64,000 nucleotides of DNA, taken from assembly GCA_000961695.1 (NCBI GenBank), contig LADW01000089.1:1-64000 (forward strand), given 5' to 3'. This DNA is from Hyphomonadaceae bacterium BRH_c29 (GTDB taxonomy: Bacteria > Pseudomonadota > Alphaproteobacteria > Caulobacterales > Hyphomonadaceae). Positions 43,486 through 52,200 of this stretch are shown here, piece by piece (the stretch's first letter is position 1; each line of letters starts with the position of its first letter). Under the pieces are notes generated by a model. The model saw only the letters and a program-made list of their open reading frames with translations. It had not been told where the DNA came from and did not search any database. The translations under genes were made by a program, and so were the position numbers.

Positions 43486-44454
43486 TCAGCTCGCCGGGCC
43501 GCCGGCCATCATGGCTTCCTGCAAGGCCTCGCTGGTGCGCGGTGCATTCTCGCCCGGCGTCGCGATGGACCATTTGTGCCCGAACGGATCTTCCACCATG
43601 CCATAGAGATCGCCCCAGAACTGGCGCTCCACCGGCATGATGAGTTTTGCGCCGGCTTTCACGGCACGGTCCACCACGCCTTTTGCGTCCGTGACGGACA
43701 GGTGGATTGTCACCGGCGTGCCGCCCAGCGTCTCCGGGCTCTGAACAACCATGTCCGGAAACTCGTCCACCAGCATGACCATGTTGGAATTGATCAGAAC
43801 CGAGGCATGGACGAGCCGGCCGTCCGGACCCGGAAGGCGGATCATCTCCTCAGCATCAAAAGCGGCCTTGTAAAAGTCGATGGCTTTTGCGGCATCCTTG
43901 CAGACGAGGTGAGGTACGACGCCGTGCCCTTCGCCGGGCATGGCCGGACGCATGCGAACCGGTTCAGGCGGCAGGCTTTTCGCGAGGTCTTCCAGCTGGT
44001 CGGCGGCTTTGCCCCATCCCTCGTGGAAGCCCATCTGTTCGTGCATCGTCTTGTCTTCGGCGGACCAGTGGCGGGCAACGGCGCGATAGCGGGTCGTTCC
44101 GTCGCCAAGGTCCTTGAAGGTGACGATGGACGTGAGGAAGGGTTTTGCGGAAGGGACCCAGTCGCCGACATAGGCATCTGTTGTAACAATCCGCCTGCCC
44201 GGCACAATTTCGACGACCTGTCCGTAGAGGTCCTGGCGTTCGCCCGCCGGGCCTTGCATCAGGTGATAGGTCGCCCCGCCGGGCCGCAGATCCATCCGCG
44301 CCTCTGTCACGTTCCAGGGCTTCGGGCAAAACCACTGGCAGATGAGGTCCGGTTCCGTATAGCAGCGATACAAAATCTCAGCCGGGGCGGCAATTGTCCG
44401 CTCAAGGATGAGGTCCAGTTCGTGCGGCGTTTCGAGATTGGTCGGGTCAGCCAT
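43486..44454 (-). CDS. Fused SRPBCC (AHSA1-like) and VOC (PhnB-like) protein
   Basis: Two domains in 322 residues. About 1-155: an SRPBCC fold of the Aha1/ATPase-activator type (ERTIAAPAEILYRCYTEPDLICQWF, TRYRAVARHWSAEDKTMHEQMGFHEGWGKAADQLEDL). About 165-310: a VOC domain (VVPHLVCKDAAKAIDFYKAAFDAEE; QFWGDLYGMVEDPFGHKWSIA). These usually come as separate genes. The start is the ATG at MADPTNLE. It is the first structural gene after the TetR regulator, 10 bases away. Confidence 0.88.
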   Translation of the reverse strand: MADPTNLETPHELDLILERTIAAPAEILYRCYTEPDLICQWFCPKPWNVTEARMDLRPGGATYHLMQGPAGERQDLYGQVVEIVPGRRIVTTDAYVGDWVPSAKPFLTSIVTFKDLGDGTTRYRAVARHWSAEDKTMHEQMGFHEGWGKAADQLEDLAKSLPPEPVRMRPAMPGEGHGVVPHLVCKDAAKAIDFYKAAFDAEEMIRLPGPDGRLVHASVLINSNMVMLVDEFPDMVVQSPETLGGTPVTIHLSVTDAKGVVDRAVKAGAKLIMPVERQFWGDLYGMVEDPFGHKWSIATPGENAPRTSEALQEAMMAGGPAS

Positions 44455-44464
44455 GATTTCCTCC

Positions 44465-45103
44465 TTATGGCCTTGTTGCGGGCAATCTGAACAGCATCCG
44501 CACATAGCGGATCAGGTGGTCGGCTGAGTCGCGCGCGGCGGCGGCGCCATTGGTGGCCTTGGCCAGGATGAACGCGCCTTGCAGGACGGCCTGCGTGTGC
44601 AGCGCAAGACTCTCGGAGGTCCAGTCGCCGTCCACGCCATGCTTGTCTCGCGCGGCTTCGATGTCTGGCACCAGCGTCAGCGCGTGGCCCCAGATTGAGT
44701 CCTGGCAAGCCTCGCGAAGGGTGGGCAGCGTCTCATAGGATTCCTGCACCATCGTGCCCGCAAGGCAGGTGAATTCGGGGACCGGGCCATCCAGCATGTT
44801 CCGCCGGAACTCGAGATAGCCGAGGAAACGGTCGAGCGGATCTTCGCAGGCCATGTAGGGCGCGTGGCCGAACAGGTCATTGGCGTGAAGCTTCCAAGCC
44901 TCCGCCGCAGCCACGCCGAGATCGGTCTTTGACGGAAAGTGGTGGAAGAAGGCGCCTTTGGTGACGCCCGCCTCGCGGCAAAGCTCATCCACAGACGTGG
45001 CGTTGAAGCCTTTCTCACGAACCACCTTCACTGCCGCACCGATGAGCTTTTCACGCGCACTCGGCGGCTTTGCATTCGCTTCGGAAGTGGAGACTGTTGT
45101 CAT
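44465..45103 (-). CDS. TetR-family transcriptional regulator
   Basis: N-terminal HTH (REKLIGAAVKVVREKGFNATSVDELCREAGVTKGAFFHHFPSK) and a C-terminal ligand domain with EFTCLAGTMVQESYETLPTLREACQDSI, which places it in the AcrR/NemR-like group (the single cysteine in TCLAG is where electrophile-sensing members react). 212 residues. A palindrome lies 8-29 bases before the ATG, so it is likely autoregulated and controls the five genes behind it. Confidence 0.92.
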   Translation of the reverse strand: MTTVSTSEANAKPPSAREKLIGAAVKVVREKGFNATSVDELCREAGVTKGAFFHHFPSKTDLGVAAAEAWKLHANDLFGHAPYMACEDPLDRFLGYLEFRRNMLDGPVPEFTCLAGTMVQESYETLPTLREACQDSIWGHALTLVPDIEAARDKHGVDGDWTSESLALHTQAVLQGAFILAKATNGAAAARDSADHLIRYVRMLFRLPATRP

Positions 45104-45110
45104 ACGATAA

Positions 45111-45132
45111 ACATACCGACCAGTTGGTATGT
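45111..45132. promoter_or_regulatory. TetR-type palindromic operator
   Basis: ACATACC-N8-GGTATGT, seven-base perfect arms; the inner bases (GACCAGTT) also carry partial symmetry. Between the TetR gene and the divergent carboxylase gene, so it could control both. Confidence 0.7.
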
Positions 45133-45208
45133 GTCAAATTAAATCTTTTCTCTCACGAACGAGGCGCACGCTTGACCTTGCGCTGGGGAAGCGTGGAACC
45201 TCGCTCGC

Positions 45209-46756
45209 ATGAGCTGGGAAAAGTCGATCGAGGAACTCCGCCGCCGTGAACGGCTGGCCGAGAAAATGGGCGGGGATGAACCCGTCGAGCGCCAGCGTGG
45301 GCGCGGCAAGCTGACGGTGCGCGAGCGCGTCGCCTTTCTGGCGGACCCTGGCAGCTTTCACGAGATCGGCAAGATCGCCGGGCGCGCCACTTATGGCCCG
45401 GACGACGAGATGGACTCGTTCCTTCCCGCAAGTTCGGTCACCGGGCGGGCCACGCTCGATGGGCGTCCCACGGTGATCCTGGCGGACGACTTCACCGTGC
45501 GTGGCGGGGCCTCAGATGCCTCGATCTGGCAGAAGATGGTCCAGATGATCAAGATGGCCGCCGAATACCGGATGCCGCTGGTCCAGATGATCGACGGCAC
45601 GGGCGGCGGCGGCTCGGTCAAGTCGCTGGAGAAAGACCCGCGCACCTATATTCCCGAAACGCCCGGCTGGAACGAGATCGTGCACGGCATGACGCAAGTG
45701 CCATTCGTGTCGCTGGCGCTCGGCCCCTGCGCCGGCATGGGCGCGGGCCGTGTGGCGGCCAGCCATTTCTCGGTCATGGTGAAAGAGCTCAGCCAGGTGT
45801 TCGTGGCCGGTCCGCCGGTGGCGATTGCGCTGGGAGAGAATGTCACCAAGGAAGAACTCGGCGGCTGGAAGATCCAGGCGCAGAACGGCACGGTCGACAA
45901 TGCGGTCGACACCGAAGCCGACGCCTTCATCGCGGCGCGGCGGTTCCTGTCCTACCTGCCCCCTTCCGTTCACGACCTGCCCGAGCGGGTGCAGCCGGGC
46001 GACGACCCGAAGCGCCGGGAGGAGAGCCTCATCTCCATCGTGCCGGCAGACGGCAAAACCCCTTACAAGCCGCGCAAGATTGTCGAAGCCACGGTTGACC
46101 GCGGCAGTTTCTTCGAGATCGGCAAGGAATGGGGACGCGGCATCGTCTGCGGCCTGGCCCGGATCGACGGCTATCCGGTCGGCATTCTGGCGGGCGACCC
46201 ATTCTTTCTGGATGGGACGTGGACGGCGGATGTCTGCGAGAAGGTCTCCCGCCACATGGACCTCTGCTCCATGTTTCACCTGCCTGTGGTCCACTTTGTC
46301 GACTGCCCCGGCTTTGCCGTGGGCGTGAAAGCCGAGACTGCCGGCGTTACCCGCGCAGGCGTGCGCGCCATGACGGCCGTCTATCAGGCCGATGTGCCGG
46401 TTTGCTCCGTGGTTATCCGCAAGGCTTATGGCCTGGCCGGGTCTGCCATGATGAACCAGTCAAAGACCAAATGGCGCTATTGCTGGCCGAGCGGTGACTG
46501 GGGCAGCCTGCCCATGGCGGGCGGCATCGAGGCCGCCTTCCGCAAGGAACTGGCCGAAGCCGAAGACCCCGAAGCCCTGAAGGAACAGCTCTACCGCAAG
46601 TTCGAAGCGATCCGCTCGCCTTTCCGGACGGCGGAAAGTTTCCTCGCGGAGGAAATCATCGACCCGCGCGATACGCGTCCCCTTCTGGTGGATTTCGTCC
46701 AACATGCCTGGCGCGTGCTGACACCGGGCGAGCGCAAGATCGGCTACCGGCCCTGA
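45209..46756 (+). CDS. Acyl-CoA carboxylase beta subunit (carboxyltransferase)
   Basis: Carboxyltransferase half of a biotin-dependent acyl-CoA carboxylase (propionyl/methylcrotonyl/geranyl type). The crotonase-like domains show RGKLTVRERVAFLADPGSFHEIG, DDFTVRGGA, GGGGSVKSLEKD, LGPCAGMGAGRVAASHFSVMV, GIVCGLARIDGYPVGILAGDP and the oxyanion Gly-Gly pairs. 515 residues. Neither a biotin carboxylase nor a biotin carrier is adjacent, so the acyl-CoA specificity is open. It diverges from TetR. Confidence 0.9.
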   Translation: MSWEKSIEELRRRERLAEKMGGDEPVERQRGRGKLTVRERVAFLADPGSFHEIGKIAGRATYGPDDEMDSFLPASSVTGRATLDGRPTVILADDFTVRGGASDASIWQKMVQMIKMAAEYRMPLVQMIDGTGGGGSVKSLEKDPRTYIPETPGWNEIVHGMTQVPFVSLALGPCAGMGAGRVAASHFSVMVKELSQVFVAGPPVAIALGENVTKEELGGWKIQAQNGTVDNAVDTEADAFIAARRFLSYLPPSVHDLPERVQPGDDPKRREESLISIVPADGKTPYKPRKIVEATVDRGSFFEIGKEWGRGIVCGLARIDGYPVGILAGDPFFLDGTWTADVCEKVSRHMDLCSMFHLPVVHFVDCPGFAVGVKAETAGVTRAGVRAMTAVYQADVPVCSVVIRKAYGLAGSAMMNQSKTKWRYCWPSGDWGSLPMAGGIEAAFRKELAEAEDPEALKEQLYRKFEAIRSPFRTAESFLAEEIIDPRDTRPLLVDFVQHAWRVLTPGERKIGYRP

Positions 46757-46783
46757 TTGCTCAGGACCGGGCCGTGCAATGGC

Positions 46784-47950
46784 TTAGATAGAGGTCAGGA
46801 TTTCTTTCGCGGCGGCGTGGCACTTTTCGATCTCGTGATCGAGGCCGACGCAGATGCGCGTCCAGTTCGGCTTCTCGCTCCAGCGTTCGCCGACGACTTT
46901 CACACCGCGATCCATCATCTGTGCCGCGAAATCCTTCGCTGGCATGCCGACATCCATATAGATGAAGCTGCCCTGAGGGTCCGGCGCAATCGGACGGCCA
47001 AGGTCTGCCGCCATCGCGATCAGCTTGGCCCGGCCACGGATCATCTTTGCGCGCATGTCTTCGAAGTGCGCCGTGTCATCCAGGCTGGCCATGCCGGCCA
47101 CGAGGCCGAGATGGTTCACGTTGGACAGGCGGCCCGTATTGCGCATGTCCATCGCCATGTCGGCTGGCATCAGGCCATAGCCGAGCCGCTGGCCCGCCAT
47201 GCCGTAGATTTTCGAGAAGGTGCGCGCGACGATGACCGGTTTCCCGGCCGTCACGAATTCACTCATCACGCCAGCCGGGTAGTCATCCGCCATGTCGAGA
47301 TAGGCCTCGTCGATGAAGACCGGCACCTTGGCGCTGACGTCTTCGATAAAGGCTTTCAGCTGGGCCGGCGGGATCGTCTTGCCGGTCGGGTTGTTCGGGT
47401 TGCAGATATAGACCGCGCCGGTGTCGGCGCTAACGCGGGTGGCGATCGCTTCCATGTCATAGCCCATGTCCGCCGTCAGCGGCATGTAGACGACTTCGGT
47501 GCCCGCCTGTTCGGCCACGCGCGGCACGCCTTCATAGGTGATGGCGGAGGTGATGATCTTGCCGCCCTTGACGTTCACCCAGTCGGAAAAGGCCGCGAGG
47601 ATCGGGGTCGATCCGTTGGTGACCAGAACCTGTTCCGGCGCAACGCCTTCTTTGGCCGCGATCATTTCGGCGAACTTCATCACCGTCGGATAGGTGTAGC
47701 GGTAGAGATTGCCCGCTTCGGCCCGGATCGCCTCGACCGCCTTGGGCGACGGCCCGTAGGGGTTTTCGTTGGACGAGAGGATCGCGATCGCGTCCGGGTC
47801 GATCGCGTCATTTGCGGCCGGGGTCACGGCGCTCGCCGATTCCGAACAGGCCGACAGGGCGGTCGCGGCACCCACCGCGCCAGCGCCGGCCAGCAGCATC
47901 ATGCTGCGGCGGGAGGGTGAAAACAGGGTATCTTCGGAAGGTCTGGTCAT
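46784..47950 (-). CDS. HisC-like PLP aminotransferase with a twin-arginine lipoprotein signal
   Basis: Fold type I aminotransferase of the histidinol-phosphate aminotransferase branch: SSNENPYGPSPKAVEAI, CNPNNPTGKTIP, IDEAYLDMAD and the PLP-lysine motif TFSKIYGMAGQRLGYG. The N-terminus is unusual for this family: SPSRRSMMLLAGAGAVGAAT (Arg pair at 14-15, hydrophobic core) and then L-S-A-C with cysteine 35, the pattern of a Tat-exported lipoprotein. Folding with cofactor in the cytoplasm before export fits the Tat route. 388 residues. The physiological substrate is not known. Confidence 0.88.
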   Translation of the reverse strand: MTRPSEDTLFSPSRRSMMLLAGAGAVGAATALSACSESASAVTPAANDAIDPDAIAILSSNENPYGPSPKAVEAIRAEAGNLYRYTYPTVMKFAEMIAAKEGVAPEQVLVTNGSTPILAAFSDWVNVKGGKIITSAITYEGVPRVAEQAGTEVVYMPLTADMGYDMEAIATRVSADTGAVYICNPNNPTGKTIPPAQLKAFIEDVSAKVPVFIDEAYLDMADDYPAGVMSEFVTAGKPVIVARTFSKIYGMAGQRLGYGLMPADMAMDMRNTGRLSNVNHLGLVAGMASLDDTAHFEDMRAKMIRGRAKLIAMAADLGRPIAPDPQGSFIYMDVGMPAKDFAAQMMDRGVKVVGERWSEKPNWTRICVGLDHEIEKCHAAAKEILTSI

Positions 47951-48247
47951 GGCATCGCCCCTTGAGTGTCTCGGAATCCGGCGCGCCTTCGATGCACCGG
48001 ACAGGTCGAAGCCTGCAGCGCGCCCTGCACGCGGGACAACATAAAGTGCGTCCGGACGGGAAAATCCTTCCGGGAATGCATGCCCGATGACCAGAATCGC
48101 TCGCCACAGAGGCGAAAGTCCGGCCCAGCTGGCATGGCTCGTCCCGTTCCTGACAGCCGGGAGCCGCCGTAATTTTCCCGAATTCCAGCTACATCTCGCC
48201 CATTTCCGGGTATCAAGTCGAAACCTTGTCCAGTGGAGGGACGACCT
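47951..48247. other. Intergenic region with no gene found
   Basis: About 300 bases between the divergent aminotransferase and DUF4349 genes. Short open frames here lack ribosome-binding sites and protein-like composition. A CGTCCGGACGG palindrome-like run near 48050 was noted but has no supported role. The region should hold both promoters, but none could be fixed. Confidence 0.4.
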
Positions 48248-49156
48248 ATGACAACACGCACAACACTTCTGGCGGCCCTGTCCGTGCTGATGCTGGCGGC
48301 CTGTGGCGGGCCTGGCAGCAGCTATGACGCAGCCAATGAATCCCGTTCCATGGCTGCGCCGGCACCGATGGCCGAGGCAAAGCTTCAGGCGCTCATGCCG
48401 ATGGACGGCAATCTCGATGAGGCCGGGGGCGCGGGCGGCGAAGCCCCGGCCGCCCAGCAATATATTGCCTATTCCCATTCGCTCGGCATGCGCCTGCCGG
48501 TGGCCGCGATCGAGCCGACGCTGCAGGGCCATGTCGATGCCTGCAACAAGGCCGGCCCGTCGGTCTGCATGGTGACCAATTCCTGGATGAATTCCTATTC
48601 GGAGGACGAGGCCTCCGCCTCGCTCTACCTGCGGGCAACGCCGGCCTGGATCGAACAGTTCCTGTCGGGCGCCGAAGCCGAGGCGAAGGCCGCCAAGGGC
48701 GAGATCACGAACCGCCAGACAACCGCCGAAGACCTCACCGTCTCGATCATCGACAGCGATGCCCGCCTCAAGGCCCAGCAGACCCTGCAGGCCCGGCTGG
48801 AACAGCTGCTGGCGGACCGGCCCGGCAAGCTGGGCGAATTGCTGGAAACGGAACGCGAGCTTGCCCGCGTCAATGGCGAGATCGACTCGCTGAAATCAAC
48901 GCTCGCGGCCCTGCGCCTGCGCGTCGACATGAGCCAGCTGTCGGTGAGCTACGAGACCAAACGCAATCCTGTCTCGCAAGGCGCCCTGCAGCCGCTTGGC
49001 GATGCGTTCGGCAGCTTCTTCTACAATCTTGCCGGCGCGCTGGCCGCCGTGATCACGGCTTTTGCCATCGGACTGCCCTGGCTGATCCTGCTCGGCGGGT
49101 TCCTCTGGATCTGGCTGAAACTGATCTGGCCGCGTATCCGCCGCAAGAAAAGCTGA
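48248..49156 (+). CDS. DUF4349-family lipoprotein
   Basis: A 302-residue envelope protein. The lipobox (MLAACGG) gives a lipidated cysteine; a low-complexity linker follows; then the DUF4349 domain, with SLYLRATPAWIEQFL, a coiled coil (ARLKAQQTLQARLEQLLADRPGKLGELLETERELARVNGEI), and a C-terminal membrane helix (AVITAFAIGLPWLILLGGFLWIWL) and basic tail. The function is unknown. GGAGG lies upstream of the ATG. A terminator follows. Confidence 0.88.
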   Translation: MTTRTTLLAALSVLMLAACGGPGSSYDAANESRSMAAPAPMAEAKLQALMPMDGNLDEAGGAGGEAPAAQQYIAYSHSLGMRLPVAAIEPTLQGHVDACNKAGPSVCMVTNSWMNSYSEDEASASLYLRATPAWIEQFLSGAEAEAKAAKGEITNRQTTAEDLTVSIIDSDARLKAQQTLQARLEQLLADRPGKLGELLETERELARVNGEIDSLKSTLAALRLRVDMSQLSVSYETKRNPVSQGALQPLGDAFGSFFYNLAGALAAVITAFAIGLPWLILLGGFLWIWLKLIWPRIRRKKS

Positions 49157-49173
49157 GGCTCCCCCGGAAAAAC

Positions 49174-49206
49174 AAAGCCCCGCGGATCACTCCGCGGGGC
49201 TTTTCT
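49174..49206. terminator. Bidirectional intrinsic terminator
   Basis: Stem AAAGCCCCGCGG/CCGCGGGGCTTT with loop ATCACT, then T-rich. Between the convergent DUF4349 and gltB genes; the A-run on the left would serve gltB. Confidence 0.9.
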
Positions 49207-49210
49207 TTGA

Positions 49211-52200
49211 TCAGGCCTTCTCGGCGATCCGCTTTTTCGCCTTGGGCTTGGTGCGGCCGAGGAGAAGCCCTGCAATCTCCTTCGGTACGATCATCAGCAT
49301 GTCGTGCACTGCGCGGTCCCAGTCATCGAGGATTTCCTTGGCGCGGACAGAGCCCGTGCGCCTTGCATGTTCCTCGATCAGCGCCTTGGCCTCGCCGATA
49401 TGCTCGGTCGGCATTTCCGGCAGCGGATACCAGTCGATGGAGTCCGGGTTGGCAACGCGCTCGAACCGGTTGGTCGGATCCCAGATGAAGGCCGAGCCTC
49501 CGGTCATGCCGGCGCCGAAATTGTCGCCGACCGGGCCAAGGATAACAGCACGTCCATTGGTCATGTACTCACAGCCATTGGCGCCGCAGCCTTCGACCAC
49601 CGTCTTCGCGCCGGAGTTGCGGACCGCAAAGCGCACACCCGCCGTGCCGGACGCAAACAACTTACCGCTGGTTGCGCCATAGAGACACGTATTACCGATG
49701 ATCGCATCACCGGAGGCAGAGCGCCGGTCCTTCGGACGCGGCGCCACAACAATGGTCGCCCCGGAGAGGCCCTTGCCGACATAGTCATTGGCATCGCCGA
49801 TGACTTCCAGCAGCAGGCCCTGTACCGCAAAGGCACCGAGTGACTGCCCGGCTGAGCCTTCCAGCCGGATGTGCAAACGGCCTTCCGGCAGCGCGTGCAT
49901 GCCGAACTTGCGCGTGATGGCAGAACTGGACCGCGTGCCAATGGCGCGCATCGTGTTCTGCACATCATATTCGAGCTGCATCTTCTCGCTGCGCTCAAAG
50001 AAGGGCTCAGCATCGCGCAGGATCTGGGCGTCCAGCGTGTCAGGCACTTCCTCGCGATGGGTCGGCTGGTAGATGACAGGCTTGTCGGTATCGACCTGAA
50101 CCAGAAGCGGATTGAGATCGAGGTCATCAAGATGCGTCGCGCCGCGGCTGACCTGTGCAAGCAGATCGGTGCGGCCAATGGCTTCGTCGAGGGATTTCAG
50201 GCCCAGTGAGGCCAGGATCTCGCGGACATCCTCGGCGATGAAGCTCATCAGGTTGACGACCTTCTCCGGCGTGCCGGTGAAGTGCGCACGCAGGGCTTCG
50301 TCCTGCACGCAGACGCCGACCGGGCACGTATTGGAATGGCACTGGCGCACCATGATACAGCCCATAGCGACCAGCGAGGCCGTACCGATGCCGTATTCCT
50401 CGGCCCCCAGCATCGCCGCGATGACAATGTCGCGGCCCGTGCGCAAGCCGCCATCGGTGCGCAGCGTGACCTTGTCGCGCAGATTATTGAGCGACAGGAT
50501 CTGGTGCGCTTCCGCAAGCCCCATCTCCCAAGGCAGACCGGCATATTTGATCGAGGTCTGCGGGCTGGCGCCCGTGCCGCCGACGCCGGCGGCGATCAGG
50601 ATGATGTCGGCTTTCGCCTTCGCAACGCCAGCAGCCACCGTGCCGACGCCCGACTGGGCAACCAGCTTCACGCAGACGCGGGCGTCCGGATTGATCTGCT
50701 TCAGATCGTAGATCAGCTGGGCCAGGTCTTCGATGGAATAGATGTCATGGTGCGGCGGCGGCGAGATCAGCGTCACACCGGGCGTTGCATGGCGCAGGCG
50801 CGCGATGAACTCGGTCACCTTGAAGCCGGGCAGCTGGCCGCCCTCGCCGGGCTTGGCGCCCTGGGCAATCTTGATCTCGATCTCGCGGCACTGGTTCAGA
50901 TATTCCGCCGTCACGCCGAAGCGGCCCGACGCGATCTGTTTGACCGATGAGTTCATATTGTCGCCATTCGGCAGCGGCCGGTAGCGGGCGCGGTCTTCGC
51001 CGCCCTCGCCTGAGACCGACTTTGCGCCGATCCGGTTCATGGCAATGTTCAGCGTACCGTGCGCTTCAGGGCTGAGGGCGCCGAGCGACATGCCGGGCGT
51101 CACGAAGCGCTTGCGGATCTCGTTGATCGACTGAACCTGGTTCAGCGGCACCGGGGCTTTCAGGTGCTTGAAGTCCAGCAGATCCCGCAGCTGGATCGGG
51201 TCGCGATCACCAAGGGCGTCAGCGAATTTCCGGTACACGGAATAATCGCCCGTGTTGCAAGCCGTCTGGAGCGTGTGGATCAGCGTACCGTCGAGGGCGT
51301 GCGGCTCGTCATTCGCGCGCAGGCGATAGAAGCCGCCCACAGGCAGCGCAATGATGTCTTCATCGAACGCCATTTCATGACGCACCAGCGCATTCTCTTC
51401 GAGGCCTGCAAGGCCAAGACCGGAGATACGGCTGTTCATGCCGGGGAAATAGTCCGCCACCAGCGCGCGCGAGAGGCCAAGCGCCTCAAAGTTATAGCCG
51501 CCGCGATAGGAAGAGATCACCGAGATTCCCATCTTGGACATGATCTTCAGAAGGCCGGCTTCGACTGCCGCCTTGAAGTTCAGGACGCACTCGCCGAGCG
51601 GCATGTCACCATACAGCCCGCGCGCATGCCGGTCCGTGATCGCGTCCTGAGCGAGATAGGCATTGACGCAGGTCGCGCCGACACCGACCAGAACGGCAAA
51701 ATAATGCGTGTCGAGACATTCAGACGAGCGCACCGTGATCGAGCAGAACGTTCGCAGCCCCTGCCCCACAAGGTGGGAGTGGACAGCACCCGTTGCCAGA
51801 ATCATCGGGATCGCCGTCCGGGAAGATGACTGATACTGGTCTGTCAGGACGATATGCTCGCGGCCTTCACGCACCGCATCTTCGGCTTCCTGACGAATAC
51901 GCGACAAAGCCTCTTTTAGAGCCGTGCCGTCGTTTTTCACGTCTTCTGCCGGGAAGGTGCAATCGATCTCCGTATAGGAGACGCCGAGACGGGTCAGCAG
52001 CCGGTCATACATGCCATTGGTCAGCACAGGGCTTTCCAGCACGAAGACTTCCTGTTGCGACTTGTCAGTGTCGAGCACGTTGCCGAGGTTCTTGAACCGC
52101 GTCTTGAGGCTCATCACGCGCTCTTCGCGCAACGGGTCAACCGGCGGGTTGGTCACCTGACTGAAATTCTGGCGGAAGAAGTGGCTCATTGGCCGGTAGT

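Noticed and set aside
46757-47920. A long plus-strand frame just after the carboxylase subunit
   Set aside because: Opposite to the aminotransferase; Arg/His-rich shadow sequence.
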